Shown here in pieces: positions 7,154 through 15,576 of a stretch of 34,731 nt of DNA. The translations under genes and the position numbers were made by a program. The first letter of the stretch is position 1. Each line of letters begins with the position of its first letter. The notes beneath the pieces are model-generated. The model saw only the letters and a list, made by a program, of their open reading frames with translations. It was not told the origin of the DNA and searched no databases. The stretch comes from Candidatus Poribacteria bacterium (GTDB taxonomy: Bacteria; Poribacteria; WGA-4E; WGA-3G). The stretch covers positions 1 through 34,731 of the forward strand of contig JAJEEK010000106.1 of assembly GCA_022821065.1 (NCBI GenBank), in the 5' to 3' direction.

Positions 7154-8410
7154 TTAGCGTCCGTCGAGTGAAAAACCATCAATCTGTGCTGACAATTGTT
7201 TGAGTATGTCTTGTCCCTCTGCTGTCTCAAGAAATTCTGAGCCGAGTTGTGTTTTAAGTTGCGCTTGTAAGTTTTCCTTAATTTTATCTCTGACCTGTAC
7301 AGTTCCTTGTTTGAGTATATCCATACCGATTGCGGTATTAAGAATACTTTTCCCCAGCTCCGCCTCAAGTTGAGAGTAAACCTCTTTCTCCAAGGCGCTC
7401 AGCATGTTAGGTACCAACTGTTTGATTATCAGTTTTTCAGTTGCCTGCTTCAGTTTCTGTCTGCCTTTTTGGGTCTTGAGAAACGCTTCCCCGTGTTGAG
7501 CGCGTAGCTCCTGCATAAAATCATGCAGCACAGAGAATCCCGTCTTGTTGCTCGTATAGATACCTCTTTGGGGACCGTTCCGATAAAGTTTTCCACTAAC
7601 ACTTAGGTTGAGAAGATGGTGTTCACACCGAACTATCGGGAACATATCCCCTTCTTGTGTCCACAGGACTTCCTGAACCATTTTCACGGAAGGACGAAAC
7701 TCATAGAGATAACTGCACGGCAGTGTCGGATCCGATGCCCCTTCAATTAGAACACCGGGTGTGCCTGCCGTTGCATCTGCCGGACAGAGGAGCATTTTCT
7801 TTTCCAGATATTCTGGAGAAAGGTCGGAAAGCCATTGCGGATTTGTATCGGCATTAGCAATTCGATATTTTTCAAGTGCCAGTTTTATGTGCCTTAAGTT
7901 CTCTCTGCATGCCTCAATGCCCTTAGGAGGCTTCAGCGTCTGTTGCTCTGAAAGCGATGCGAGTTCATACGGGAAAACATCCGATAGGAGAAAACGATTT
8001 AGGCGAACCAAGGCATCTCCACTTTTCGGATTTTGGGCAATGAGTGCCTGCGTATCTTCACTAAGTTCAATATTAGCGAATACTTGTGCATCATAGAGAG
8101 ATCGCGCTTGAAGCAGCCGATTCAGATTTGCAAGCAGTGCCTCCTGCAACTTCGGAGACGGATCGCTTATGCCATCGTACCCAACTAACAGCCCCTGTCC
8201 ATCTTCGGACAATTGCGATGCAATCAATTGGGATACCGGTGCGCGCGTGTCTTGGAGTTTCACCGCCAAACTGCCAGAGTCTTTAATCCCGTCCATATCA
8301 AAGAGAAACTCATTTGTACCTGCATAGAGCGGCAGTTGCAGACCTATAACCATCAATAAAGTTGCGAATAGAAGCGTTGTCGACTTGGGTTGTCCAATCA
8401 TCTTTAACAT
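7154..8410 (-). CDS. Exported protein with pseudopilin-like segment and three C-terminal repeats
   Basis: This encodes 418 residues, with no family I can name with certainty. Residues 1-30 form a signal peptide ending in LYAG. Residues 168-212 read C-x3-LRHIKLALEKYR...P-x-W-L-x-D-L-x-x-Y-L-x4-L-L-C-P-A-D, closely resembling the Cys-containing C-terminal part of type II-secretion/pseudopilin-like proteins common in Planctomycetes. The C-terminal 110 residues hold three copies of a 17-residue motif (L/H-G-x-x-x-L-x-T-x-x-G-x-x-x-L-K-Q) at 306-322, 352-368 and 389-405, likely helical. AAGGAG lies 10 nt before the ATG. It is downstream of the second sigma-propeller gene, separated by 120 nt with a paired palindrome, and upstream of the ABC permease, so it could belong to the same transcript. 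Confidence 0.75.
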   Translation of the reverse strand: MLKMIGQPKSTTLLFATLLMVIGLQLPLYAGTNEFLFDMDGIKDSGSLAVKLQDTRAPVSQLIASQLSEDGQGLLVGYDGISDPSPKLQEALLANLNRLLQARSLYDAQVFANIELSEDTQALIAQNPKSGDALVRLNRFLLSDVFPYELASLSEQQTLKPPKGIEACRENLRHIKLALEKYRIANADTNPQWLSDLSPEYLEKKMLLCPADATAGTPGVLIEGASDPTLPCSYLYEFRPSVKMVQEVLWTQEGDMFPIVRCEHHLLNLSVSGKLYRNGPQRGIYTSNKTGFSVLHDFMQELRAQHGEAFLKTQKGRQKLKQATEKLIIKQLVPNMLSALEKEVYSQLEAELGKSILNTAIGMDILKQGTVQVRDKIKENLQAQLKTQLGSEFLETAEGQDILKQLSAQIDGFSLDGR

Positions 8411-8463
8411 TTTTCAAAATCTCCTTAGCGTGTTGTATATTTCAGGTTTCTTATTGGGTGGCA

Positions 8464-8516
8464 CAGGAGACCAACGGTCTCCTATGCTACAATCGCACAA
8501 CCTAACAGGTTATGCT
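8464..8516. repeat. Pair of palindromes with conserved flanks and different stems
   Basis: Unit 1 is CACA-GGAGACC-AAC-GGTCTCC-TATGCTACA (from 8462) and unit 2 is CACA-ACCT-AAC-AGGT-TATGCTACA (to about 8518). Flanks and the AAC loop are the same, while the stem sequences differ but stay self-complementary. The pair fills most of the gap between the genes at 8531-11590 and 7154-8410. Confidence 0.7.
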
Positions 8517-8530
8517 ACAGGTTAATGACA

Positions 8531-11500
8531 TTAGTCGGATTCATTAATCGTGAAACGTAGTACGCCATGACCAGGCGTCCCAACATAAAGTGTATTATCA
8601 TCAACAGTAAACGAGTTAATCTTGCTTGGAACTTCCGGTGTGACGGGTTCCCATCTGTTTGAATTCTCTTTCAATTGATATATCTGTTGCTCAGTTGCGC
8701 CATACACCGTTGTGCCTTCAACTGCCATTTTTTCTATGACAAGCGGGGTGCCTTCTGCATCAGTTGCTGTGTGCCAGTGAATGCTATCGCTTGAATACGT
8801 AACCCCTTTATCGGTTGCCGCGTAAAGCGTGGGCCCGGCGAAGGCGATAGCCTCGAATTGCGTAACAGAAAACGGGAGATTCGCAGTAACATCGCTCCAA
8901 GTGTTGCCTTCATCAAACGATTGAAGGAGGTGTCCGTCCCGTTTGCCAACATAAACAGTTTCACCTGAGACTACGATTTTGAAATCCATGGTCCCCTGCG
9001 CATCAAGGTCAGCAACAGAATGAATAGACTCACCGGCATCTGCTAAGCCCGTATCAAACCATTCAGTCATACCGGGCTTCCACCTGAAGAGTTTCTGGTT
9101 ATATTCCATATAGTAAGTATTCCCGCTAACAGCGAAACTCCCAAAATATGACTTAATGAGTTCAACGAAACCTTTCTCTAAGGACTGACTACTAGCAGTG
9201 CTGAGCTTATCCAGATCGAAATCTTCAAGTGTTAATTCCGTACGCTCCTCAGCGTTTTTCTCAAGCTCATCTTGAACGCGTTCCGGAAAGACGTTTTCAA
9301 ATTTTTCACGGATGAGTGTTTCAATGTCTGACCCCACTAAATTTGGCATTCCCGGGACAGGCACTAACCCGTTATCCTCCGCAGATACGCGGAAAAGTTG
9401 CGGCGATGTCTCTTTGACCCCTTTGACATAGAGCCTATTGTTAAATTTCACCAGACCCGTGAGAGTTTCAGGACGACGTGGCACAGGTGCCCACGATTCA
9501 CCCCCATCATACGAGACAACGAGTTCTTTCCATATTGTTGCGTAGAGCGCGTGATTGGCATAAACCAAATTGCTCACACTCGTGCGCACCAATCCTGTGT
9601 TAAACGGATGCCATGTTTCACCTGCATCGGTCGTGCGCTGAATCCCGAATCGACCCCCTACGTAAAAAGTATTTGCACCCGACATGACAACGGCGAAAGT
9701 ATCTGCCATATTTAGGGTGTCTAAATCTAAAGATATCCATGTTTCCCCGGCATCACTGGAGTAATAACTATTCCCGTCATCTAAAACTAAAAGTCTCTCT
9801 TGTGCTGCTACCATTTTGAGGTGGAAAGTCTTTTCCACTTCTGAGTTGTCTGACGTTTGTGGTTCGTTAACCTCATGGGAAAAACTAAACCAACCGTTTT
9901 CCTCGGAATTTTCCTCGGAATCAGAAACCGTTTTTGTGAAATCTATTGCCTGCCACGAATCTCCGAGGTCTGTTGATCGGTAAAGCGACAAAGTGGACTT
10001 AAATGCGGATAAAATTGATATGGTCATCGAAAACGTCTTATGCTGAACGTCATTTCCGACGGCAACGTAGAGTCGGTGCTCTGCACTCGCCAATGCGCGG
10101 ATATTTCCGGTTCCACCTACCCGTAATTGCGTCCAGCCTTCTGAACTGTGGCGGTAAAGACCGTTATCCGTACCAACAAACACAGTGTTTTCAATAGCGG
10201 TGATCGCCTGAATTTTCCTATCCGTCAAGTTGCCATCGTCAAGAGATTTCCACGATTTACCGGCATCCATAGAGCGGAACACACCTTCAACAAGCCCCAA
10301 GTACATTGTAATGTTGGCTTGCGCCCCAGGGACTTCATCCGTTATGACAGTGCCAATTAATTGCCCTTCTGGACGCGTTCCCAATGAATTCCATGTGCTA
10401 CCTCTATCTGCGGAAGCAAGTACTTCGGTATCGGAAACGATATAGAGGGTATCCTCATGTTCTGTCATTTGTGAGGCACCGTTAATAGACCTGTTAGTGT
10501 TGGTAGATATCCACGCGCTTCTATCGTCCGTTAATTTATAGAGATCCGCGCCTGCTCTGGCATAAACGTCACCTTTAGATGCCATGAAAAGGCTGTTGAC
10601 AATCCCTCCTTCGGGCCCCTTCGTTTGGGTCCACTGAGGCTTTGGTGTTGAGACTTCTATTGTATCGACTGGCAGTGTGGCAAAAAGCGATTCTTCCGGT
10701 TTCTGACCGGCACCTGGATTTTTACCCGGCGTATCTGAACCTCCGGGCTGGTTCCGAACCGCAGGTTTCGCAGGCGAATCCACAACAAAAACCGCGTCAA
10801 TCAGTTCTACCGTCGGTTCGGAAGTGGCATCCAGATTATATGGCTTCTGAAACCGAGATAGGTATTGCGCGCCGACACCTATCAGCAGGAAAATCAAAAC
10901 AGCGGAGGCAGCAGAAAGTGCTAAGGGGATCATCGGTTTACTTACCGGCGGTTGAACTGGTGTCATACGCCAGACTTCCCGCATGATATTCTCCGCGAAT
11001 TGATTCGGAAGTTGGAAGCTGCCAAGATTCTCGCGGACCACATTCTCCTCTTTCCGTAGACGGTTCCGAGCGCGGCTGAGACGGCTCTTGACCGTATTTT
11101 GCGACACACCAAGGAACTCACTGATCGTCTTAATCGTCATCTCACCAAGGTAATGCAGCGTCATTACCGTTCGTTCACTTTCAGGCAGCTTCTTCAAAAG
11201 GTCCTTCACGACTTCACGACGGTTCTCATCTGCTTCAGATTCCCGTTTTTCTACTGTATATTGCGAGTATGACACTTTGTCCACCTCATTTGTATCCTCA
11301 ACATCTAAAGATTCCATCGGTAAACGATTCTTTCGGAGCCAATCGAGACACAAGTTCGACGCGATAACGTACAACCATCCTGCGAACAAGTTATGATTTT
11401 TCAAGGTACCAAGTTTTTGATACGCATTGAGAAAGGCATCTTGTGTAATCTCTTGCGCGATGTGAAAGTCACCGATCTTCCGCCACACGAGTGCGTGGAC

Positions 11501-11590
11501 ACCTTTCTGATATTTTTTTACCAAGGGACCGAACGCGTCTGGGTCACCTTGGAGGACCTGATGAATAAGTTTAGCATCACTCTGTTGCAT
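8531..11590 (-). CDS. Membrane-tethered ECF sigma factor fused to an Asp-box/YCF48-like propeller (second full copy)
   Basis: This 1019-residue paralogue of 1060-4179 has the same layout. Sigma region 2 is at about 10-95, region 4 at about 128-180 (EFLGVSQNTVKSRLSRARN), one transmembrane helix at 221-243 (ALSAASAVLIFLLIGVG), and a linker rich in Pro/Gly. The propeller carries about eight Asp-box motifs (SADRGSTW, SMDAGKSW, STDLGDSW, SSDAGETW, TTDAGETW, SYDGGESW, SFDEGNTW). The recognition helix of region 4 is almost unchanged relative to the other copy, while the extracytoplasmic domain has diverged more, including a Ser/Glu-rich insertion near 9840-9930. This fits different signals feeding the same promoter set. 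AAGGAG lies 7 nt before the ATG, and an ECF-type promoter sits at 11629-11658. Confidence 0.92.
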   Translation of the reverse strand: MQQSDAKLIHQVLQGDPDAFGPLVKKYQKGVHALVWRKIGDFHIAQEITQDAFLNAYQKLGTLKNHNLFAGWLYVIASNLCLDWLRKNRLPMESLDVEDTNEVDKVSYSQYTVEKRESEADENRREVVKDLLKKLPESERTVMTLHYLGEMTIKTISEFLGVSQNTVKSRLSRARNRLRKEENVVRENLGSFQLPNQFAENIMREVWRMTPVQPPVSKPMIPLALSAASAVLIFLLIGVGAQYLSRFQKPYNLDATSEPTVELIDAVFVVDSPAKPAVRNQPGGSDTPGKNPGAGQKPEESLFATLPVDTIEVSTPKPQWTQTKGPEGGIVNSLFMASKGDVYARAGADLYKLTDDRSAWISTNTNRSINGASQMTEHEDTLYIVSDTEVLASADRGSTWNSLGTRPEGQLIGTVITDEVPGAQANITMYLGLVEGVFRSMDAGKSWKSLDDGNLTDRKIQAITAIENTVFVGTDNGLYRHSSEGWTQLRVGGTGNIRALASAEHRLYVAVGNDVQHKTFSMTISILSAFKSTLSLYRSTDLGDSWQAIDFTKTVSDSEENSEENGWFSFSHEVNEPQTSDNSEVEKTFHLKMVAAQERLLVLDDGNSYYSSDAGETWISLDLDTLNMADTFAVVMSGANTFYVGGRFGIQRTTDAGETWHPFNTGLVRTSVSNLVYANHALYATIWKELVVSYDGGESWAPVPRRPETLTGLVKFNNRLYVKGVKETSPQLFRVSAEDNGLVPVPGMPNLVGSDIETLIREKFENVFPERVQDELEKNAEERTELTLEDFDLDKLSTASSQSLEKGFVELIKSYFGSFAVSGNTYYMEYNQKLFRWKPGMTEWFDTGLADAGESIHSVADLDAQGTMDFKIVVSGETVYVGKRDGHLLQSFDEGNTWSDVTANLPFSVTQFEAIAFAGPTLYAATDKGVTYSSDSIHWHTATDAEGTPLVIEKMAVEGTTVYGATEQQIYQLKENSNRWEPVTPEVPSKINSFTVDDNTLYVGTPGHGVLRFTINESD

Positions 11591-11628
11591 TGTAAGTCTC
11601 CTTCAGAATTAACTCGTCCGTTGATAGA

Positions 11629-11658
11629 ATGACGAAACTTAAGTACCGAAAGGTTGCA
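11629..11658 (-). promoter_or_regulatory. ECF-type promoter before the 8531-11590 sigma-propeller gene
   Basis: On the minus strand an A-tract, TGCAAC, 19 nt and GTCAT are seen, with GTCA about 39 nt before the ATG. The element overlaps the last codons of the small gene at 11639-11941, so the promoter is embedded in coding sequence. Confidence 0.72.
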
Positions 11659-11941
11659 CTTTTTTCAGTTCCACCTTATTATTCAATTTCACTCGTCGAA
11701 ACCGCGTCGTTTTTCGTTCGCGAATACCTGGACACACAACACACTGAATTTCTGGCGTTATTATATGAAATTTATACGGCGTTTCAAATACTAATTTAGA
11801 AGGTATATCGTCTATACAGCGAACGCTCTGGTGAGTGTGCGATTCATAAGTCGTTACAATTTCGGTGTCACCAAAAGCGAGGTAACTAATCCCAAGGAAT
11901 AACAAACAGTCGATAAGAAGGCTAATCATTACAAATCGCAT
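11639..11941 (-). CDS. Small exported cysteine-containing protein of unknown function
   Basis: This 100-residue protein has a hydrophobic N-terminus (residues 1-23, MISLLIDCLLFLGISYLAFG) that reads as a signal peptide or anchor. The mature part is short and has three Cys (42, 67, 70), two of them in a C-V-V-C pair that could form a disulfide or bind metal. The C-terminus is basic. AAGGAG lies 6 nt before the ATG. It has its own ECF-type promoter (12018-12047), its end overlaps the promoter of the next sigma-propeller gene, and read-through transcription would continue into that gene. I do not recognise the family. Its placement suggests an accessory factor or target of the ECF system. Confidence 0.75.
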   Translation of the reverse strand: MRFVMISLLIDCLLFLGISYLAFGDTEIVTTYESHTHQSVRCIDDIPSKLVFETPYKFHIITPEIQCVVCPGIRERKTTRFRRVKLNNKVELKKVQPFGT

Positions 11942-12017
11942 TTTTGACTCCTTATAATATTGGAATAACGTTGAATAAAAGCAATAATTTGGCTAAAATT
12001 TGATGTCCGTTGATGAA

Positions 12018-12047
12018 GTGACGTGACTTAGGTGTCAAAAGGTTGCA
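12018..12047 (-). promoter_or_regulatory. ECF-type promoter before the small exported gene
   Basis: On the minus strand TGCAAC, 19 nt and GTCAC are seen. The 19-nt spacer differs from that of the 4220-4249 element at only two positions, so these two copies are nearly identical. The GTCA is about 77 nt before the ATG at 11941. Confidence 0.78.
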
Positions 12048-12112
12048 ATTTTTGAAAAAAGTGGCAAAAATAGATAATCGAGACAGAAATTGAGACTTAA
12101 TTGCAATTTTCT

Positions 12113-12141
12113 TTCGTACATCTTAAAATATGTGGTATACT
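12113..12141 (+). promoter_or_regulatory. Extended -10 sigma70-type promoter for the PhyH gene
   Basis: TATACT at 12136-12141 is preceded by TGG (extended -10). A weak -35 (TTCGTA) lies 17 nt upstream. The leader to the ATG at 12231 would be about 80 nt. Confidence 0.55.
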
Positions 12142-12230
12142 TTGTATACAAGCTTTTGATATATCTTGTAGATTTACTAAATTTGCAGGACAAAAGTTGG
12201 AATCATGACACGTTTATTCGGAGGCATGAA

Positions 12231-13022
12231 ATGGCATATCAGATAACAGACGAACAGTGGGAACATTTTTGGGAAAACGGTTATGTCCGTATCGGACAAG
12301 TCGCGACGGACGCTGAATTCAAAAGACTCCAACAGCGGATGGACGACATAATGCTCGGTCATGCACCGTTGGATTATGACAAGATTATGATGCAGCTCGA
12401 CCGGGAACCCGGAAAAAACGCACCCGGACCGCAGTCGAGAGGACATAAGGGAGCGACGCTGCTCTATCGGAAAATCCAGAACCTCGAACTCGATCCCTAC
12501 TTTTTGGCGTATCTGCAGAAACCGATCTTTCAAGAGGTTTGCACAAAAATTTACGGGGAAGGCACGCCTGTCAACTGTTTCCGCGCGATGTTCATGAATA
12601 AACCTGCTAAAGAGGGGACATACCTCGTTTGGCACCAAGACAGATGGACTGACTTGGATCGAGACCCGAAGATTACGATCTACACCGCTTTGGACACCGC
12701 GACGATTGCGAACGGGTGCGTGCATATTATTCCGGGCTCACATAGCGACCTTATCAACCCATCGCACGGTTCCGGATTTCTAACACAAGAACAGATTGAC
12801 GATATTGTCGCTAATTCGACAGCGGAACCGCTGGAATTGAAAGCCGGGGAAGTCGTGCTGCTTCACAATTGGTTGCTGCACAGTTCCGGCACGAACGATA
12901 CAGATATTCCGCGGCGTGCTTTCAGTGTCTGCTATATGCACGGCGAGACCAAATCTCGTCACGGTTCAACCTTTACGCGCGTGTTCGGCGATGACGCAAT
13001 CGGTGTTGCTGATTTATCGTAG
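12231..13022 (+). CDS. Phytanoyl-CoA dioxygenase (PhyH) family protein
   Basis: This 263-residue Fe(II)/2-oxoglutarate dioxygenase carries the iron-binding H-x-D...H triad: His135 and Asp137 (WHQDRWTD) and His217 (NWLLHSSG). An Arg at 228 or 229 is placed to bind 2-oxoglutarate. The fold is that of enzymes hydroxylating lipid, phosphonate or natural-product substrates; the substrate here is not deducible. The start is at MAYQITDEQW, since GGAGG lies 6 nt before that ATG; an in-frame upstream extension of 47 residues is hydrophobic, lacks family similarity and overlaps the promoter. It is monocistronic as far as can be seen, and divergent from the ECF-controlled small gene. Confidence 0.92.
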   Translation: MAYQITDEQWEHFWENGYVRIGQVATDAEFKRLQQRMDDIMLGHAPLDYDKIMMQLDREPGKNAPGPQSRGHKGATLLYRKIQNLELDPYFLAYLQKPIFQEVCTKIYGEGTPVNCFRAMFMNKPAKEGTYLVWHQDRWTDLDRDPKITIYTALDTATIANGCVHIIPGSHSDLINPSHGSGFLTQEQIDDIVANSTAEPLELKAGEVVLLHNWLLHSSGTNDTDIPRRAFSVCYMHGETKSRHGSTFTRVFGDDAIGVADLS

Positions 13023-13289
13023 TTTAAGCATGAATTCCCAATCGTTTAAGTTTGGGAAAAGATAAAAAGACAATTTTTTAACGTGAACCTCTGGACACTG
13101 CTCCATTACATTCTGCAGAAGGCCCTGGTGAAGTCCAACGCGGCTGCGGAGATGTACGATCCTCAAAGACTCTTGACATTAACCTAAACCATCGTGAAAC
13201 GAAATTGTGAGCGATCAGCGAACAATTTGTCTTAGCTTTACATTGTGGAACGATGCCCAGAGGCCCATAGTTTAAAAAAGGAGAAAAAT

Positions 13290-14294
13290 ATGGCGAAAAT
13301 TCGACTTGCCATGATTGGATGTGGTGGAAATTCTTCAGGCCACGCCAGACGGATGAACGCGAACCCCGACGTACAAATCGTCGGCACCTGCGATGTAAAT
13401 ACGGATATTGCTAATGGCTATATTGATCGGAACATACCCGATCTCAGCCCGCGGCCCGGTGCCTTTGACAACATCGGTAACATGCTCAAGGATACCACGC
13501 CGGATGCAGTGCTGATCTCTACACCACACACATTACATTTCGAGCACGGCATGCAGGCACTTGAAGCCGGATGCCATGTGTTGATGGAAAAACCGATGGT
13601 CACCTCTTCTAAAGACGCGTATACCCTCGCTGAAAAAGTCGAAGAGACCGGACTCACCCTCACTATTGGCTACAATACACCTTGCACACCGAATTTCTAC
13701 TATACGCGAGAGGCTATCCGAAATGGAGAACTCGGGAAATTGGAATTGGTGATCGGTTATATTACACAAGGCTGGAAAGGCGGCACCACAGGTACCTGGC
13801 GGCAGAATCCGAAACTCTCTGGCGGTGGACAGGCGTACGATAGCGGCGCACATCTCCTGAATAGTCTCTGTTGGGCAGTCGAGTCGAAAGTCGCCGAAGT
13901 CTATGCTTATACCGATAATCATGACCGCGATGTAGACATCAATTCGTCGATTAACGTTAAGTTTGAAAATGGTGTGCTCGCTGCGATGGCGGTGAGTGGC
14001 AACTGTCCGAGTCCGGGTGGTACGCACATGGCGTTGGTGTTTGACAATGGTCGTATCGAAGTTGACGGTTGGGGTGGCGGTTGGATTCGCGTCTGGAAAG
14101 GGGGCGAAGCGTTAGACCCGCCGCCGATTACAGATGATATGTCTGCCGGCTCACCTGACGATAACTTCATTGATGCAGTTTTAGGCAGAGCGGAACCGCG
14201 GACAAGCCCGCTGAACGGGATTATCCAATCCGAATTGATGGATCTCATCTACGAATCTGCAGAGACAGGCGTTCCCGCCCGTCCTGAACGCTAA
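13290..14294 (+). CDS. Gfo/Idh/MocA family oxidoreductase
   Basis: This 334-residue NAD(P)-dependent oxidoreductase has an N-terminal Rossmann fold (RLAMIGCGGNSSGHARRM, nucleotide-binding glycines). The family's E-K-P motif is present in VLMEKPMVTS, followed by a C-terminal alpha/beta domain with GGGQAYDSGAHLLNSLCW carrying the likely catalytic His. Family members act on sugars, inositols and their derivatives; the substrate is unknown. The start is at MAKIRLAM with AAGGAG 6 nt upstream. It follows the PhyH gene after 267 nt on the same strand. A palindromic terminator follows at 14302-14323. Confidence 0.92.
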   Translation: MAKIRLAMIGCGGNSSGHARRMNANPDVQIVGTCDVNTDIANGYIDRNIPDLSPRPGAFDNIGNMLKDTTPDAVLISTPHTLHFEHGMQALEAGCHVLMEKPMVTSSKDAYTLAEKVEETGLTLTIGYNTPCTPNFYYTREAIRNGELGKLELVIGYITQGWKGGTTGTWRQNPKLSGGGQAYDSGAHLLNSLCWAVESKVAEVYAYTDNHDRDVDINSSINVKFENGVLAAMAVSGNCPSPGGTHMALVFDNGRIEVDGWGGGWIRVWKGGEALDPPPITDDMSAGSPDDNFIDAVLGRAEPRTSPLNGIIQSELMDLIYESAETGVPARPER

Positions 14295-14301
14295 AACAAT
14301 A

Positions 14302-14323
14302 GGCGCGGTTTTCTAACCGCGCC
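14302..14323. terminator. Hairpin terminator between convergent genes
   Basis: GGCGCGGTT / AACCGCGCC form a perfect 9-bp stem with a TTCT loop, 8 nt after the Gfo/Idh/MocA stop and 24 nt from the stop of the convergent gene at 14347. The T-tail is modest (CATTCTTTG), so it may serve both strands. Confidence 0.7.
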
Positions 14324-14346
14324 CATTCTTTGATAAAACGAAGAAG

Positions 14347-15525
14347 CTAAGATAACACTTTTAATGTTGCACCTTCAGGGCGCGCTGCTACTGGTCTGAT
14401 CGGCATCTTTTCGTAAGAACGATAGGCGAGTTCCGCCAAATGGGGTGTCTCAAGGCGAATGTGTCCGTCCGCACGTGAGTGCATGAGTGCATCAAGCACG
14501 CCCGTCACAAGCAGCGTCCGTTCTACCGGATACTGCGGTTCACCCGTCACAAACATCTCTTCAATATTGAGACTCAGATAACTGAAATGACCATGCGGCG
14601 GTCCGTTCTGTAGATAAACTTCCGTAGCCTCCACTGCGCCTCCAACTTTCGCGGCATACGCAAAATCAGAGACATAGCCATTCAACATCAGTACTGCAGA
14701 ACGGAATCCATCACTATGCTCAAGTAGGAATGCTGTCGGATTTGGACACCCCTCTATAAACGTGCTATCAGGACGCTTTGCGATCTGCGCGCACGCCATT
14801 TCTGCTAACGCCAGAGACCATTTTCCTGCTTCACCGGCTTCCCAAACCGAGTCTCCCTCCAAACATTGTATTGCGACAACTCCAGATTCGCCACCGTGTC
14901 GGCGTTCAATCATACATTGTAACGTCTCGAGCGCGTGGAAACCGTAAGACTCTACACCGCCATAGCCGATACCGATAGCCGAGTCCAGTTGGGTATCAAG
15001 GGGATGCTCTAAGAACGGCTGCCGCCAACCGAGTGGTAGCGAAGAACCTGCCATGAACGGCACCTCAAGCGTTTTCGCTCTCTCATACATCCAAATTGCA
15101 TCATCCCAATTGTAGGCAAGATGTTTATCATTGAAGACAGGCACCGACCTGCCACTCGATGCGAAGACACCACAAATCTGCTCGAACATATAGCGGCGCG
15201 GGTACATGTGTTGTTCAAATTCGTTATACGGATAATCGCCGTGTTCACCGATAAGGATTACACCATCGACAGCCAATTCGTTGCCACCGAGCGTCAGTGC
15301 CTGCCGGATACTCGGATAGATCGGGACGTTATGTTCCGCTGCCAAACCGACCCCGATGTCTCGCGAGTCAACTTGATCGAGATAGATAGACACCAATTCG
15401 ACGCGCGGAGCCTGTAGTCCGGTATCCGTCGGGAAACCTTTCATGTATTTGGTAGCAATCACATCTGCATGTGAGTGCGGGAAATAGGTCGTGATGATTG
15501 CGGCTATTTTTTTCGGTGTTGCCAT
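14347..15525 (-). CDS. Conserved protein of unknown function with a Rossmann-like start
   Basis: This encodes 392 residues; I do not recognise a named family. The N-terminus (KKIAAIITTYFPHSHADVIATKY) and a later GVILIGEHGDYPYNEF segment look like alternating strand/helix of a nucleotide-binding-type fold. Many His, Asp and Glu residues lie in conserved-looking patches (EHGDYPYNEFEQHMYPRR, VFNDKHLAYNWDD). No signal peptide is visible, so it is probably cytoplasmic. The start is at MATPKKIAA with AAGGGGG 7 nt upstream. It begins 51 nt after the argB stop on the same strand, so the two probably share a transcript, but nothing in the sequence ties it to arginine synthesis. Confidence 0.8.
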   Translation of the reverse strand: MATPKKIAAIITTYFPHSHADVIATKYMKGFPTDTGLQAPRVELVSIYLDQVDSRDIGVGLAAEHNVPIYPSIRQALTLGGNELAVDGVILIGEHGDYPYNEFEQHMYPRRYMFEQICGVFASSGRSVPVFNDKHLAYNWDDAIWMYERAKTLEVPFMAGSSLPLGWRQPFLEHPLDTQLDSAIGIGYGGVESYGFHALETLQCMIERRHGGESGVVAIQCLEGDSVWEAGEAGKWSLALAEMACAQIAKRPDSTFIEGCPNPTAFLLEHSDGFRSAVLMLNGYVSDFAYAAKVGGAVEATEVYLQNGPPHGHFSYLSLNIEEMFVTGEPQYPVERTLLVTGVLDALMHSRADGHIRLETPHLAELAYRSYEKMPIRPVAARPEGATLKVLS

Positions 15526-15576
15526 CTTTATTCCCCCTTTGTTGGGTTTCACTCCATTGAATCGAACCGCCCGAAA

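Noticed and set aside
12090..12230. 47-residue N-terminal extension of the PhyH protein
   Set aside because: It overlaps the predicted promoter, is hydrophobic and low-complexity, and a proper ribosome binding site serves the internal ATG at 12231.
12177..12725. 182-residue minus-strand open frame
   Set aside because: It lies wholly opposite the well-supported PhyH gene and has no ribosome binding site or recognisable motif.
13083..13187. Short open frame (starts GTG, VNLWTLLHYILQKALVKS...) between PhyH and Gfo/Idh/MocA
   Set aside because: The composition looks coding, possibly a gene remnant, but there is no ribosome binding site or recognisable family.
13533..14027. 164-residue minus-strand open frame
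   Set aside because: Antisense to the Gfo/Idh/MocA gene; its composition is explained by the codon pattern of that gene.
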